From Streptomyces orinoci (GTDB lineage Bacteria > Actinomycetota > Actinomycetes > Streptomycetales > Streptomycetaceae): 64,000 nt of DNA. A program made the position numbers and the translations under genes. Numbering within the stretch: position 1 is the first letter of the stretch; each line of letters begins with the position of its first letter. Location: NCBI RefSeq assembly GCF_003121295.1, contig NZ_PHNC01000032.1, positions 57,704-121,703 on the forward strand, given 5' to 3'. The notes under the pieces are model-generated. The model was not told the DNA's origin. It did no database searches and saw only the letters and a list, made by a program, of their open reading frames with translations. Below, in pieces: positions 25,491 to 33,445 of the stretch.

Positions 25491-26653
25491 TTGGCGTCCT
25501 CCTCGTGCAGCAGCACCCGGGGCGAGGGCACTCGGTCGACGGCCTCGCGCAGACGGGATGCGCTCGGATGCAGGTAGGGGCGGGCCGACTCGGGGTGTTT
25601 CTGGGTGAGCAGTGCCTGGACCTCGTCCAAGCTGCCGCCGGCGTCGGCGACGTTGCTGGCCATCCCGTGCCGCAGCATGTGGGGAGCGATCGGACGGTCC
25701 AGCCCGGCCCGCTTGGCCAGTGACCCGATGAGTTCACCGATCGCGTCCGGGGTGACCGGAGAGCCGAGCGGTTCCCGGAACAGGTTGACCAGCACGAAGT
25801 CGCTGCCGCCGGTTCCCAGGATCTCGTGCCGTTCGAGGACGTACTGGTTGAACGCCTGGACCACCAGGAAGTCGACCGGCAGGGCGTGCGACTGCTTCGC
25901 CTTCGACCACGCGTCGTTCTCGTTCTGGCGACGTACCACGTGAAGGTGAGTTCCCTCGACCTGGCAGCCGAGCGACCGGGAATCCATGAGTAGATGTACG
26001 TCGGTCCGGCGCAGGCCGGCGGCCTGGCCGCGGCGCAGACCGACGCGGGAGAGCAGCAGCACGATCAGCCGGTCGCGGGCCGAGCGGCAGGCGAGGAACA
26101 TCGCGACGATCTCCTCGTCGGTGGCGCGGTCGACGTCCGTTTCCGGTTCCTGGACCCGGTGGCGGGCTCGCAGCCGGATACGCATCCCTCCACTCTCGCC
26201 GCGGGCGTCCTCCGGCAGGTCGCTGTCGTCGCCGATCTCGTAGAGCTGGTCCAACACCCAGGCCGGTGCTTCCCTGTTCACCACGGCGTGGGAGAGGAAC
26301 ATGCGGATCGCGGTCAGCACCTTGTTGATCCGGCGCTCACCCCGGACCGGCTTGGCCCCGGGGCCCGGCACGACGACCCGGTGCTGGCCCCCGCGACCGG
26401 GCGTCCACCTGAGCCAGAGGATGAACAGGCCGATCTCCCGGGCCGCAGTCCGCCAGTCGCGCCGAGTGCTCAGGCACCACAGGAGGAACAGGGCTAGCGC
26501 CTCGGCGTACGACTTGGTCGTCGTCTCCGCCCGGCCTCGGGCCAGCCGTACCTCTCTCAGGAAGCGGTCGGCCTCGCCGACCACCGCCAAGTCGTCATCG
26601 ATGACAGTCCAGTACCGGATACCGGATGGCATCCGTACAGGGAACGCACGCAC
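25487..26653 (-). CDS. tnpA: TnpA-like tyrosine recombinase
   Basis: A 388-aa integrase-family recombinase from GTG 26653, the first gene of the element's operon. An N-terminal SAM-like core-binding region (TTTKSYAEALALFLLWCL) precedes the catalytic domain. All expected active-site residues are visible: R207 in VGLRRGQ, H325 and R328 in PHMLRHGMA, H353 in QKHPES and Y360 in RPYLH. This is the complete R-H-R-H-Y set, suggesting a functional enzyme. Its length is close to Tn554 TnpA (361 aa). Confidence 0.92.
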   Translation of the reverse strand: MRAFPVRMPSGIRYWTVIDDDLAVVGEADRFLREVRLARGRAETTTKSYAEALALFLLWCLSTRRDWRTAAREIGLFILWLRWTPGRGGQHRVVVPGPGAKPVRGERRINKVLTAIRMFLSHAVVNREAPAWVLDQLYEIGDDSDLPEDARGESGGMRIRLRARHRVQEPETDVDRATDEEIVAMFLACRSARDRLIVLLLSRVGLRRGQAAGLRRTDVHLLMDSRSLGCQVEGTHLHVVRRQNENDAWSKAKQSHALPVDFLVVQAFNQYVLERHEILGTGGSDFVLVNLFREPLGSPVTPDAIGELIGSLAKRAGLDRPIAPHMLRHGMASNVADAGGSLDEVQALLTQKHPESARPYLHPSASRLREAVDRVPSPRVLLHEEDAK

Positions 26654-26702
26654 GTGTACCCCAACTCCATTGGTTGATCAGCAACGATCCACCGCAGAGT
26701 CA

Positions 26703-26715
26703 CACCCCCTGAGAA
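26703..26715 (+). repeat. Subterminal repeat of the right element end
   Basis: CACCCCCTGAGAA matches the right terminal repeat GACCCCCAGAGAA at 11 of 13 positions in the same orientation, 68 bp inward. It may be an accessory recombinase binding site. Confidence 0.5.
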
Positions 26716-26770
26716 CCGTCGCGCTGCCCTCGGAGAGGAACAGTAGTACGACGTCCCACAACACCCACGA

Positions 26771-26783
26771 GACCCCCAGAGAA
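26771..26783 (-). repeat. Right terminal inverted repeat
   Basis: GACCCCCAGAGAA, the perfect inverse of 22355-22367, directly followed by the CGCCGC target repeat and the resumption of dprA. Confidence 0.9.
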
Positions 26784-26789
26784 CGCCGC
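26784..26789 (+). repeat. 6-bp direct repeat (right flank, target core)
   Basis: CGCCGC, the copy of 22349-22354. One copy plus the following C (26790) regenerates the uninterrupted dprA codons. Confidence 0.85.
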
Positions 26790-27285
26790 CCTGACCCGGG
26801 GCACGGTGGTGGTGGAGGCGGAGTACCGCAGCGGCTCGCTGGTGACCGCCCGCCGGGCCCGGGAGCTCGGCCGCCACACCATGGGGGTGCCGGGGCCGGT
26901 GACCTCGGGGCTGTCCGGGGGAGTCCACGAACTGCTGCGCGAGGGAGCCTGCCCGGTCGGCAACGCCGATGAGATCATCGAACTGGTGGGCGCCATGGGG
27001 GAGTTCGCTCCCCGGCCCCGGGGCCCGGTGGTGGCCCGCGACCTGCTGGACTCGCTGGCGGCCGCGGTCCTGGAGGCGGTGCCCGGCCGGGGCGGCGACA
27101 CCGAGCGTGTCGCCCGCAACGCCGGCGTGGACCGGGACCGGACGCTGGGCAAGCTCTATGAACTGCAGGCGCTGGGCTTCGTGCGACGACAGGGCGACCA
27201 GTGGCGGGTGACTGACCCGCCGTCAACATCCGGCCTCCCGAAGCCCCCCGGACGGCGCCCCGCCATGCGGCGAGGCGGTCCTTGA
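26790..27285 (+). pseudogene. dprA: dprA, 3' part
   Basis: The distal part of DprA, resuming at LTRGTVVVEAEYRSGSLVTA, the conserved end of the DNA-binding Rossmann domain, and continuing with MGVPGPVTSGLSGGVHELLREGA. A C-terminal winged-helix-like (DprA_WH) region, about SLAAAVLEAVPGRGGDTERV, is intact. GTG codons near 26806 (VVVEAEYRS) could give a separate fragment, but this would lack half the Rossmann fold and is unlikely to work. No frameshift or stop was seen, so precise excision would restore the gene. Confidence 0.93.
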
Positions 27286-27516
27286 CCTGGGGCGATCGGG
27301 TGAAAGGGTTAAGGGCGTGAGCGCGGCGGCCGATACGCCGGGCGCCGTGCGGCCCCAGGGCCCGGGGGCCGCACCAGGAGCGCGGCCGACGGTCCGCGGC
27401 CCGGTACGCGGCGGGAATCCGCTCGCGCACCGCGCTGCCGCGGTCACGCTACGCTCACGGGATCCCCTCCATTCGTACCACTCGGTCCAGTCCACCAGAA
27501 CGGCTCAAGACGACGA

Positions 27517-28353
27517 ATGCCCCAGCAACCCTCCGGGCCGGACCGCGCGTCGGCACCGCCCGCGGCGCGCGGCGCCGACCGCCCTCCCGTACCCTCGACG
27601 CTCGACGAGCTGTGGCGGGCGTACAAGGCATCGGGCGACGAACGGCTGCGGGAACAGCTGATCCTGCACTACTCGCCGCTGGTGAAGTATGTGGCGGGCC
27701 GGGTCAGCGTGGGGCTGCCACCCAATGTGGAGCAGGCCGACTTCGTCTCCTCCGGGATCTTCGGACTGATCGACGCCATCGAGAAGTTCGACCCCGGCCG
27801 GTCCATCAAGTTCGAGACCTACGCCATCACCCGCATCCGGGGGGCGATGATCGACGAACTGCGCGCCCTGGACTGGATCCCCCGCTCGGTGCGGCAGAAG
27901 GCGCGGGCCGTGGAGCGGGCGTACGCCACCCTGGAGGCCGCCCTGCACCGCACCCCCTCGGAGGCCGAGGTGGCAGCCGAGATGGGTGTCACCCTGGAGG
28001 AACTGCACACCGTCTTCGGCCAGTTGTCGCTGGCCAACGTGGTGGCTCTGGAGGAGCTGCTGCATGTGGGCGCGGAGGGCGGCGAGCGGCTGAGCCTGAT
28101 GGACACCCTGGAGGACACCGCCGCCGACGACCCGGTGGAGGTGGCCGAGGACCACGAACTGCGCCGGCTGCTCGCCCGGGCCATCAACACCCTGCCGGAC
28201 CGGGAGAAGACCGTGGTCACCCTCTACTACTACGAGGGCCTCACGCTGGCGGAGATCGGCCATGTCCTCGGCGTCACCGAGAGCCGGGTCAGCCAGATCC
28301 ACACCAAGTCGGTGCTCCAGCTGCGGGCCAAGCTGGCGGACGTCGGACGCTGA
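27517..28353 (+). CDS. whiG: Sporulation sigma factor WhiG
   Basis: A 278-aa FliA-type sigma factor that commits Streptomyces aerial hyphae to sporulation. Region 2 is seen in HYSPLVKYVAGRVSVGLP and GIFGLIDAIEKFDPGR, region 3 in IPRSVRQKARAVERAYATLE, and region 4 in LPDREKTVVTLYYYEGLTLAEIG followed by GVTESRVSQIHTKS. ATG 27517 gives a short P/A-rich leader peptide before the core. The 231-bp upstream gap contains TTGACC at 27283-27288, overlapping the end of dprA, as a possible -35. WhiG is known to be held by the c-di-GMP-dependent anti-sigma RsiG, not encoded here. Confidence 0.96.
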   Translation: MPQQPSGPDRASAPPAARGADRPPVPSTLDELWRAYKASGDERLREQLILHYSPLVKYVAGRVSVGLPPNVEQADFVSSGIFGLIDAIEKFDPGRSIKFETYAITRIRGAMIDELRALDWIPRSVRQKARAVERAYATLEAALHRTPSEAEVAAEMGVTLEELHTVFGQLSLANVVALEELLHVGAEGGERLSLMDTLEDTAADDPVEVAEDHELRRLLARAINTLPDREKTVVTLYYYEGLTLAEIGHVLGVTESRVSQIHTKSVLQLRAKLADVGR

Positions 28354-29639
28354 GCCCGGCGGCCGCGCGGCGGGGCCTGCCGAATCGTCCCTCCACCGTC
28401 GTCGCCGCGGCGCCCGGTCCGTAAAGTGGAGGCGTGCCCAGGATTCGAGCGGCCTCGGTGGCCGAGCACCGGACCATGCAGCGCGGCGCCTTGCTGGACG
28501 CCGCCCGCGCCCTGCTGTCGGAAGGCGGCACGGAGGCCCTGACCTTCCCCGCCCTCGCCGAGCGCACCGGACTGGCCCGCTCCTCCGTCTATGAGTACTT
28601 CCGTTCCCGGGCCGCCGTCGTCGAGGAGCTGTGCGCCGTCGACTTCCCGGTGTGGGCCGCCGAGGTCGAGACCGCCATGGAGCGCGCCGGGACGCCGGAA
28701 GCGAAGATCGAGGCTTATGTCCGCCGCCAGCTGGCGCTGGTCGGCGACCGGCGGCACCGGGCCGTGGTGGCCATCTCCGCCGGGGAGCTGGACGCCGGGG
28801 CGCGGGAGAAGATCCGGGCCGCGCACGGCGGGCTGATCTCCATGGTGGGCGAGGCCCTGGTCGCCCTGGGGCACCAGCAGCCCCGGCTCGCGGCGATGCT
28901 GCTGCAGTCCGTCGTGGACGCCGCCGTCCGCCGCATCGAGCTGGGCGTCGAGGACCCGCAGCGGATCACCGAGGCGGCGGTCGCCATGGCGCTGCGCGGA
29001 GTCGCCGGCTGACAGCGGCAGCAGCCGGGAGGCGGCGCGGCGCAGCAGCGCCAGCGGATCGAGATACACCCGGCCGCGCAGCAGGCCCCAGTGCAGGCAG
29101 CCCGAAGAGCAGTGGAAGGGCCCGTCCTCCACTACGCCGAGCACGGTGCCCGCGGCTACCGGATCGCCCTTGCGGACGGTGGCCCGTACCGGCTCGAAGG
29201 TGGTGCGCAGCGGCGGACTGCCGGTGCCGGCCAGCTCCACGCTGACCACCCCGCGGCCCGCCACGGTGCCCGCGAAGGAGACCACCCCGGGCGCCGCCGC
29301 CCGGACCGGCTGGCCGGGGACGGCGGCCAGGTCCACCCCACGGTGGCCCGGCGCCCAGGGACGGGGCGGCGGCTGCCAGCCCCTGAGGATCCGCGGCGGG
29401 CCGCCCTCGGGGCCGGTGACCGGCCAGGCACGGCCCGCGGACCCCTCCGGCTTGGGAGGCGGAGACCCGGCCGTGGCCGGCGCACAGACCAGGCCGACGG
29501 CCACGGCCAGCAGGGCACCCGCCACCAGGGCCCGCACGGGCACCGCCCGGGTGACGCGGATCCGCGGCCGGCGGAGGGACCGGATCGCTCGCTGCATACG
29601 GTTCATACGGTCAAGTCGCTGAGTTCGCATGCCCGCCAC
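28230..29639 (-). CDS. M23 family metallopeptidase with abnormal antisense C-terminal extension
   Basis: A 469-aa open frame from GTG 29639 (ATG at 29630 also possible). The first 205 or so residues are a normal secreted M23/LytM-type protein: a basic N-terminus, a signal/membrane segment (ALVAGALLAVAVGLVCAPATA), then the domain with GHRGVDLAAVPGQPVRAAAPG and the HxH-type HCSSGCLHWGL. After RRAASRLLPLS near 29015 no stop occurs, and the frame continues about 260 codons antisense through tetR into the end of whiG. The sequence past that point is simply the complement of those genes, so the natural stop is probably lost. Confidence 0.75.
   Translation of the reverse strand: MAGMRTQRLDRMNRMQRAIRSLRRPRIRVTRAVPVRALVAGALLAVAVGLVCAPATAGSPPPKPEGSAGRAWPVTGPEGGPPRILRGWQPPPRPWAPGHRGVDLAAVPGQPVRAAAPGVVSFAGTVAGRGVVSVELAGTGSPPLRTTFEPVRATVRKGDPVAAGTVLGVVEDGPFHCSSGCLHWGLLRGRVYLDPLALLRRAASRLLPLSAGDSAQRHGDRRLGDPLRVLDAQLDAADGGVHDGLQQHRREPGLLVPQGDQGLAHHGDQPAVRGPDLLPRPGVQLPGGDGHHGPVPPVADQRQLAADISLDLRFRRPGALHGGLDLGGPHREVDGAQLLDDGGPGTEVLIDGGAGQSGALGEGGEGQGLRAAFRQQGAGGVQQGAALHGPVLGHRGRSNPGHASTLRTGRRGDDGGGTIRQAPPRGRRAQRPTSASLARSWSTDLVWIWLTRLSVTPRTWPISASVRPS
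28434..29012 (+). CDS. TetR/AcrR family transcriptional regulator
   Basis: A 192-aa regulator from GTG 28434. The N-terminal HTH is clear (LLDAARALLSEGG, FPALAERTGLARSSVYEYFRSRAAV, about residues 18-62). The C-terminal ligand domain is unremarkable and its ligand unknown. It is convergent with the M23 peptidase gene, whose reading frame has no stop and passes antisense through this entire gene. The downstream 81-bp gap from whiG suggests its own transcription or read-through. Confidence 0.9.
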   Translation: MPRIRAASVAEHRTMQRGALLDAARALLSEGGTEALTFPALAERTGLARSSVYEYFRSRAAVVEELCAVDFPVWAAEVETAMERAGTPEAKIEAYVRRQLALVGDRRHRAVVAISAGELDAGAREKIRAAHGGLISMVGEALVALGHQQPRLAAMLLQSVVDAAVRRIELGVEDPQRITEAAVAMALRGVAG

Positions 29640-29936
29640 CGTGACGCAGATCTCCGATCCTTGGGGATCTTGACCAGGATCTGTGGACTACCCGCCGGTT
29701 GTGCACAACGCCGTCACCCGGCACTTCCCCGGTCCCGTACACTTCTCATGGCGATCCGGGTCACCGGGTCGACTTCGCACGCCCCGCCACCCGCGCATCA
29801 CGCCCCTACAGGGCAGCGTGGTGGCCGTGTCTCTCGGTCCATGGGATTCCCCGGATTCCATGGCAGGCGCGTCGGGGCGTCAGGAGCGGCGGCCGCCCGG
29901 CCGCCGTGGAAACCGAGCACAACAAGGAGCGCGGCC

Positions 29937-30770
29937 ATGGCCGTCGTCACGATGCGGGAGCTGCTGGAGAGCGGCGTCCACTTCGGTCACCAGACCCGTC
30001 GTTGGAACCCGAAGATGAAGCGTTTCATCTTCACCGAGCGCAACGGCATCTACATCATCGACCTGCTCCAGTCGCTGTCGTACATCGACCGCGCCTACGA
30101 GTTCGTCAAGGAGACCGTCGCGCATGGCGGCTCCATCATGTTCGTCGGCACCAAGAAGCAGGCCCAGGAGGCCATCGCCGAGCAGGCGACCCGGGTCGGC
30201 ATGCCCTACGTCAACCAGCGCTGGCTGGGCGGCATGCTCACCAACTTCTCGACCGTCTACAAGCGCCTGCAGCGCCTGAAGGAGCTCGAGCTCATCGACT
30301 TCGAGGACGTGGCCGCCTCCGGCCTCACCAAGAAGGAGCTCCTGGTCCTTTCCCGCGAGAAGGCCAAGCTGGAGAAGACCCTCGGCGGTATCCGCGAGAT
30401 GCAGAAGGTGCCCAGCGCCATCTGGGTCGTGGACACCAAGAAGGAGCACATCGCCGTCGGTGAGGCGCGCAAGCTGCGCATCCCGGTCGTCGCGATCCTC
30501 GACACCAACTGCGACCCGGACGAGGTCGACTACAAGATCCCGGGCAACGACGACGCGATCCGCTCCGTCACCCTGCTCACCCGCGTGATCGCCGACGCCG
30601 TCGCCGAGGGCCTCATCGCCCGCTCCGGCGCCGCCACCGGCGACCAGAAGCCGGGCGAGAAGGCCGGCGAGCCGCTGGCCGAGTGGGAGCGCGACCTGCT
30701 CGAGGGCGAGAAGAAGGCCGAGGCCCCCGCCGAGGCCGAGAAGCCGGCCGCCGAGGGCGAGCAGGCCTGA
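29937..30770 (+). CDS. rpsB: 30S ribosomal protein uS2
   Basis: A 277-aa ribosomal protein from ATG 29937, preceded by AAGGAGC. The conserved start AVVTMRELLESGVHFGHQT and the motif NQRWLGGMLTNFSTV are intact. An E/A/K-rich tail of about 40 residues follows GEPLAEWERDLLEG. It leads the conserved rpsB-tsf run. The 297-bp upstream gap is the leader/promoter zone; a TACACT hexamer near 29738 is a possible -10. Confidence 0.97.
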   Translation: MAVVTMRELLESGVHFGHQTRRWNPKMKRFIFTERNGIYIIDLLQSLSYIDRAYEFVKETVAHGGSIMFVGTKKQAQEAIAEQATRVGMPYVNQRWLGGMLTNFSTVYKRLQRLKELELIDFEDVAASGLTKKELLVLSREKAKLEKTLGGIREMQKVPSAIWVVDTKKEHIAVGEARKLRIPVVAILDTNCDPDEVDYKIPGNDDAIRSVTLLTRVIADAVAEGLIARSGAATGDQKPGEKAGEPLAEWERDLLEGEKKAEAPAEAEKPAAEGEQA

Positions 30771-30781
30771 CCTCGCCGGGC

Positions 30782-30810
30782 GCGACGGCGGGGTGAGCCC
30801 TCGCCGTCGC
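30782..30810 (+). terminator. Stem-loop between rpsB and tsf
   Basis: GCGACGGCG (30782-30790) pairs with CGCCGTCGC (30802-30810) around an 11-base loop. It resembles the partial attenuator between rpsB and tsf known in other bacteria, where it lowers tsf relative to rpsB. Confidence 0.55.
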
Positions 30811-30936
30811 CTGGTGGATCCACGGCCGGATCCCGCCCGGTGGACGGGAGTCGGCCGCCGTGGTGACCTCAAGACGGACCAGCCCTGCCGGCGCCATGCG
30901 GCGCGGCGGGGCGTAGTGCACAAGAAGGATTGAAGG

Positions 30937-31773
30937 ATGGCGAACTTCACCGCCGCTGACGTCAAGAAGCTCCGTGAGCTCACCGGCGCCGGCATGATGG
31001 ACTGCAAGAAGGCGCTCGACGAGGCCGAGGGCAACCTCGAGAAGGCCGTCGAGATCGTCCGCGTCAAGGGCCTCAAGGGTGTGGCCAAGCGCGAGAGCCG
31101 CACCACCGAGAACGGTGCCGTGGTCTCCGACATCGCTGCCGACAACACCTCCGGCGTCATCGTCGAGCTGAAGTGCGAGACGGACTTCGTCGCCAAGGGC
31201 GAGAAGTTCCTCGCGGTCGCCGACGCCCTGGCTGCGCACGTCGCCAAGACCAAGCCGGCCGACGTCGAGGCCCTGATGGCCTCCGAGATCGAGCCCGGCA
31301 AGACCGTCCAGGCGTTCGTGGACGAGGCCAACGCCACCCTCGGCGAGAAGATCGCCGTGGACCGCTTCGCGGCCTTCGCCGACGGCTACGTCTCCGCGTA
31401 CATGCACCGCACCGCCGCGGACCTGCCCCCGCAGGTCGGCGTGCTGGTCGAGCTGGACAAGGAGAACGCCGAGGTCGCCAAGGACGTCGCGCAGCACATC
31501 GCCGCCTTCGCGCCGAAGTTCCTCTCCCGCGAGTCGATCCCGGCCGAGGTCGTGGAGAACGAGCGCCGCGTCGCCGAGGCCACCGCGCGTGAGGAGGGCA
31601 AGCCCGAGGCCGCCCTGCCGAAGATCGTCGAGGGTCGCGTCACCGGCTTCTTCAAGGAGCAGGTCCTGCTGGACCAGCCCTTCGCCAAGGACAACAAGAA
31701 GACCGTCCAGAAGGTCCTGGACGAGGCCGGTGTCACGCTCAAGCGCTTCGCCCGCATCCGCGTCGGCGCCTGA
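30937..31773 (+). CDS. tsf: Elongation factor Ts
   Basis: A 278-aa nucleotide exchange factor for EF-Tu. The N-terminal UBA-like domain (ANFTAADVKKLRELTGAGMM) with MDCKKALDEAEGN is canonical, and the core ends with KKTVQKVLDEAGVTLKRFARIRVGA. ATG 30937 follows AGAAGGATTGAAGG. Two hairpins, upstream and downstream, set it apart from rpsB and pyrH. Confidence 0.97.
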   Translation: MANFTAADVKKLRELTGAGMMDCKKALDEAEGNLEKAVEIVRVKGLKGVAKRESRTTENGAVVSDIAADNTSGVIVELKCETDFVAKGEKFLAVADALAAHVAKTKPADVEALMASEIEPGKTVQAFVDEANATLGEKIAVDRFAAFADGYVSAYMHRTAADLPPQVGVLVELDKENAEVAKDVAQHIAAFAPKFLSRESIPAEVVENERRVAEATAREEGKPEAALPKIVEGRVTGFFKEQVLLDQPFAKDNKKTVQKVLDEAGVTLKRFARIRVGA

Positions 31774-31860
31774 GCCGCCCAGCAGGGCAGCGAATGACCT
31801 GCGACCCGCTAGGGTCGTATGCAGCCGACCGTCCACCGGCCGGCCGCTGATGTGACGAGG

Positions 31861-31907
31861 AGGCCATTGCCGCACAGGGAACCGCGAGGACCCATCGGCA
31901 ATGGCCT
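31861..31907 (+). terminator. Long hairpin between tsf and pyrH
   Basis: AGGCCATTGCCG (31861-31872) is perfectly complementary to CGGCAATGGCCT (31896-31907) with a 23-base loop, followed by TCTT. It is likely a terminator or attenuator for rpsB-tsf, sitting 28 bases before the pyrH ATG. Confidence 0.65.
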
Positions 31908-31935
31908 TCTTCGTATGTGCACGAGGAGAGTTCCA

Positions 31936-32715
31936 ATGAATCAGGGTGCGGACGCCCACACGGCCGCCGACGACAAGAGCGCCGGGAACGGCAAACCCCG
32001 CCGGTTCCTGCTGAAACTGTCGGGCGAAGCCTTCGCCGGAGGCGGAGGGCTCGGTGTCGACCCCGATGTCGTGCACGCCATCGCCCGTGAGATCGCGGCC
32101 GTGGTCCGTGAGGGCTATGAGATCGCCGTGGTCATCGGCGGCGGCAACTTCTTCCGTGGCGCCGAGCTGCAGCAGCGCGGCATGGACCGGGCCCGCTCCG
32201 ACTACATGGGCATGCTGGGCACCGTGATGAACAGCCTCGCCCTGCAGGACTTCCTGGTGAAGGAGGGCGTGGAGACCCGGGTGCAGACCGGCATCACCAT
32301 GGGACAGGTCGCCGAGCCCTTCATCCCGCTGCGCGCCGTGCGCCACCTGGAGAAGGGCCGCGTGGTGATCTTCGGCGCGGGCATGGGCATGCCCTACTTC
32401 TCCACCGACACCACCGCCGCCCAGCGGGCCCTGGAGATCCACGCCGAGGCCATCCTGATGGGCAAGAACGGCGTCGACGGGGTCTATGACTCCGACCCCA
32501 AGAAGAACCCGGGCGCGGTGAAGTTCGACGCCCTGGAGTACGGCGAGGTGCTCGCCCGCGGCCTGAAGGTCGCCGACGCCACCGCCATCAGCCTGTGCAT
32601 GGACAACAAGCTGCCGATCCTGGTCTTCGAGCTGCTGGCCGAGGGCAACATCGCCCGTGCGGTCAAGGGTGAGAAGATCGGCACGCTCGTGAGCGACCAG
32701 GACTCGCGGGACTGA
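31936..32715 (+). CDS. pyrH: UMP kinase PyrH
   Basis: A 259-aa bacterial UMP kinase making UDP for pyrimidine synthesis. ATG 31936 follows GAGGAG at 31923-31928. The amino-acid-kinase fold is shown by LLKLSGEAFAG, VVIGGGNFFRG and IFGAGMGMPYFSTDT. A hydrophilic N-terminal extension of about 20 residues precedes the core, as is usual in streptomycetes. frr follows about 170 bp downstream. Confidence 0.97.
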   Translation: MNQGADAHTAADDKSAGNGKPRRFLLKLSGEAFAGGGGLGVDPDVVHAIAREIAAVVREGYEIAVVIGGGNFFRGAELQQRGMDRARSDYMGMLGTVMNSLALQDFLVKEGVETRVQTGITMGQVAEPFIPLRAVRHLEKGRVVIFGAGMGMPYFSTDTTAAQRALEIHAEAILMGKNGVDGVYDSDPKKNPGAVKFDALEYGEVLARGLKVADATAISLCMDNKLPILVFELLAEGNIARAVKGEKIGTLVSDQDSRD

Positions 32716-32887
32716 GGACGCCCGTAACACCGTCCGTGCCGCCCCGTCACCGCGCGGGGACGGCAACTCCGGGCCGTGACAAGACCACGGCACGGGGATG
32801 GACAACCTGCCTGCCGGTCGGACACCGTGCAGGAGAAGACGCGCGCAGGGGCGAGGCTCTGCTTACTGATAACACCAGGAGCAAGTG

Positions 32888-33445
32888 GTGATCGAAGAGA
32901 TCCTCCTCGAGGCCGAGGAGAAGATGGAGAAGGCCGTTGTGGTCGCCAAGGAGGACTTCGCGGCGATCCGCACCGGGCGTGCGCACCCGGCCATGTTCAA
33001 CAAGATCGTGGCCGACTACTACGGCGCGCTGACGCCGATCAACCAGCTGGCGTCGTTCTCGGTTCCCGAGCCGCGCATGGCCGTGGTGACGCCGTTCGAC
33101 AAGAGCGCGCTGCGCAACATCGAGCAGGCGATCCGCGACTCGGACCTGGGCGTCAACCCGAGCAATGACGGCAGCATCATCCGGGTGACGTTCCCGGAGC
33201 TCACCGAGGAGCGCCGCCGCGAGTTCATCAAGGTGGCCCGGGGCAAGGGCGAGGACGCGAAGGTCTCCATCCGGGCCGTCCGCCGCAAGGCCAAGGACGC
33301 CCTGGACAAGCTCGTCAAGGACAAGGAGTCCGGCGAGGACGACGTGCGCCGCGCCGAGAAGGAGCTCGACGACACCACCGCGAAGTACGTGGCGCAGGTG
33401 GACGAGCTGCTCAAGCACAAGGAAGCCGAGCTGCTCGAGGTCTGA
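32888..33445 (+). CDS. frr: Ribosome recycling factor
   Basis: A 185-aa factor that, with EF-G, splits post-termination ribosomes. Two adjacent GTG codons (32885 and 32888) can start it; 32888 gives the usual IEEILLEAEEKMEKAV. Helical hallmarks IRTGRAHPAMFNKI and ELTEERRREFIKVARG are intact. CCAGGAGC lies just upstream. Its stop shares one base with the cdsA start (TGATG). Confidence 0.97.
   Translation: MIEEILLEAEEKMEKAVVVAKEDFAAIRTGRAHPAMFNKIVADYYGALTPINQLASFSVPEPRMAVVTPFDKSALRNIEQAIRDSDLGVNPSNDGSIIRVTFPELTEERRREFIKVARGKGEDAKVSIRAVRRKAKDALDKLVKDKESGEDDVRRAEKELDDTTAKYVAQVDELLKHKEAELLEV

Larger units (their letters stand above)
22355..26783 (-). mobile_element. Tn554-like site-specific transposon inserted in dprA
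   Basis: A 4429-bp element bounded by perfect 13-bp terminal inverted repeats (TTCTCTGGGGGTC left, GACCCCCAGAGAA right) and flanked by the 6-bp direct repeat CGCCGC. It encodes three minus-strand genes with 4-bp overlaps: two tyrosine recombinases (388 and 830 aa) and a small helical protein (175 aa), the tnpA-tnpB-tnpC layout of Tn554. No cargo gene is present. Base composition looks less GC-extreme than the flanks, though not measured. The only free space is about 106 bp at the left end and 118 bp at the right between the terminal repeats and the genes. Confidence 0.93.
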
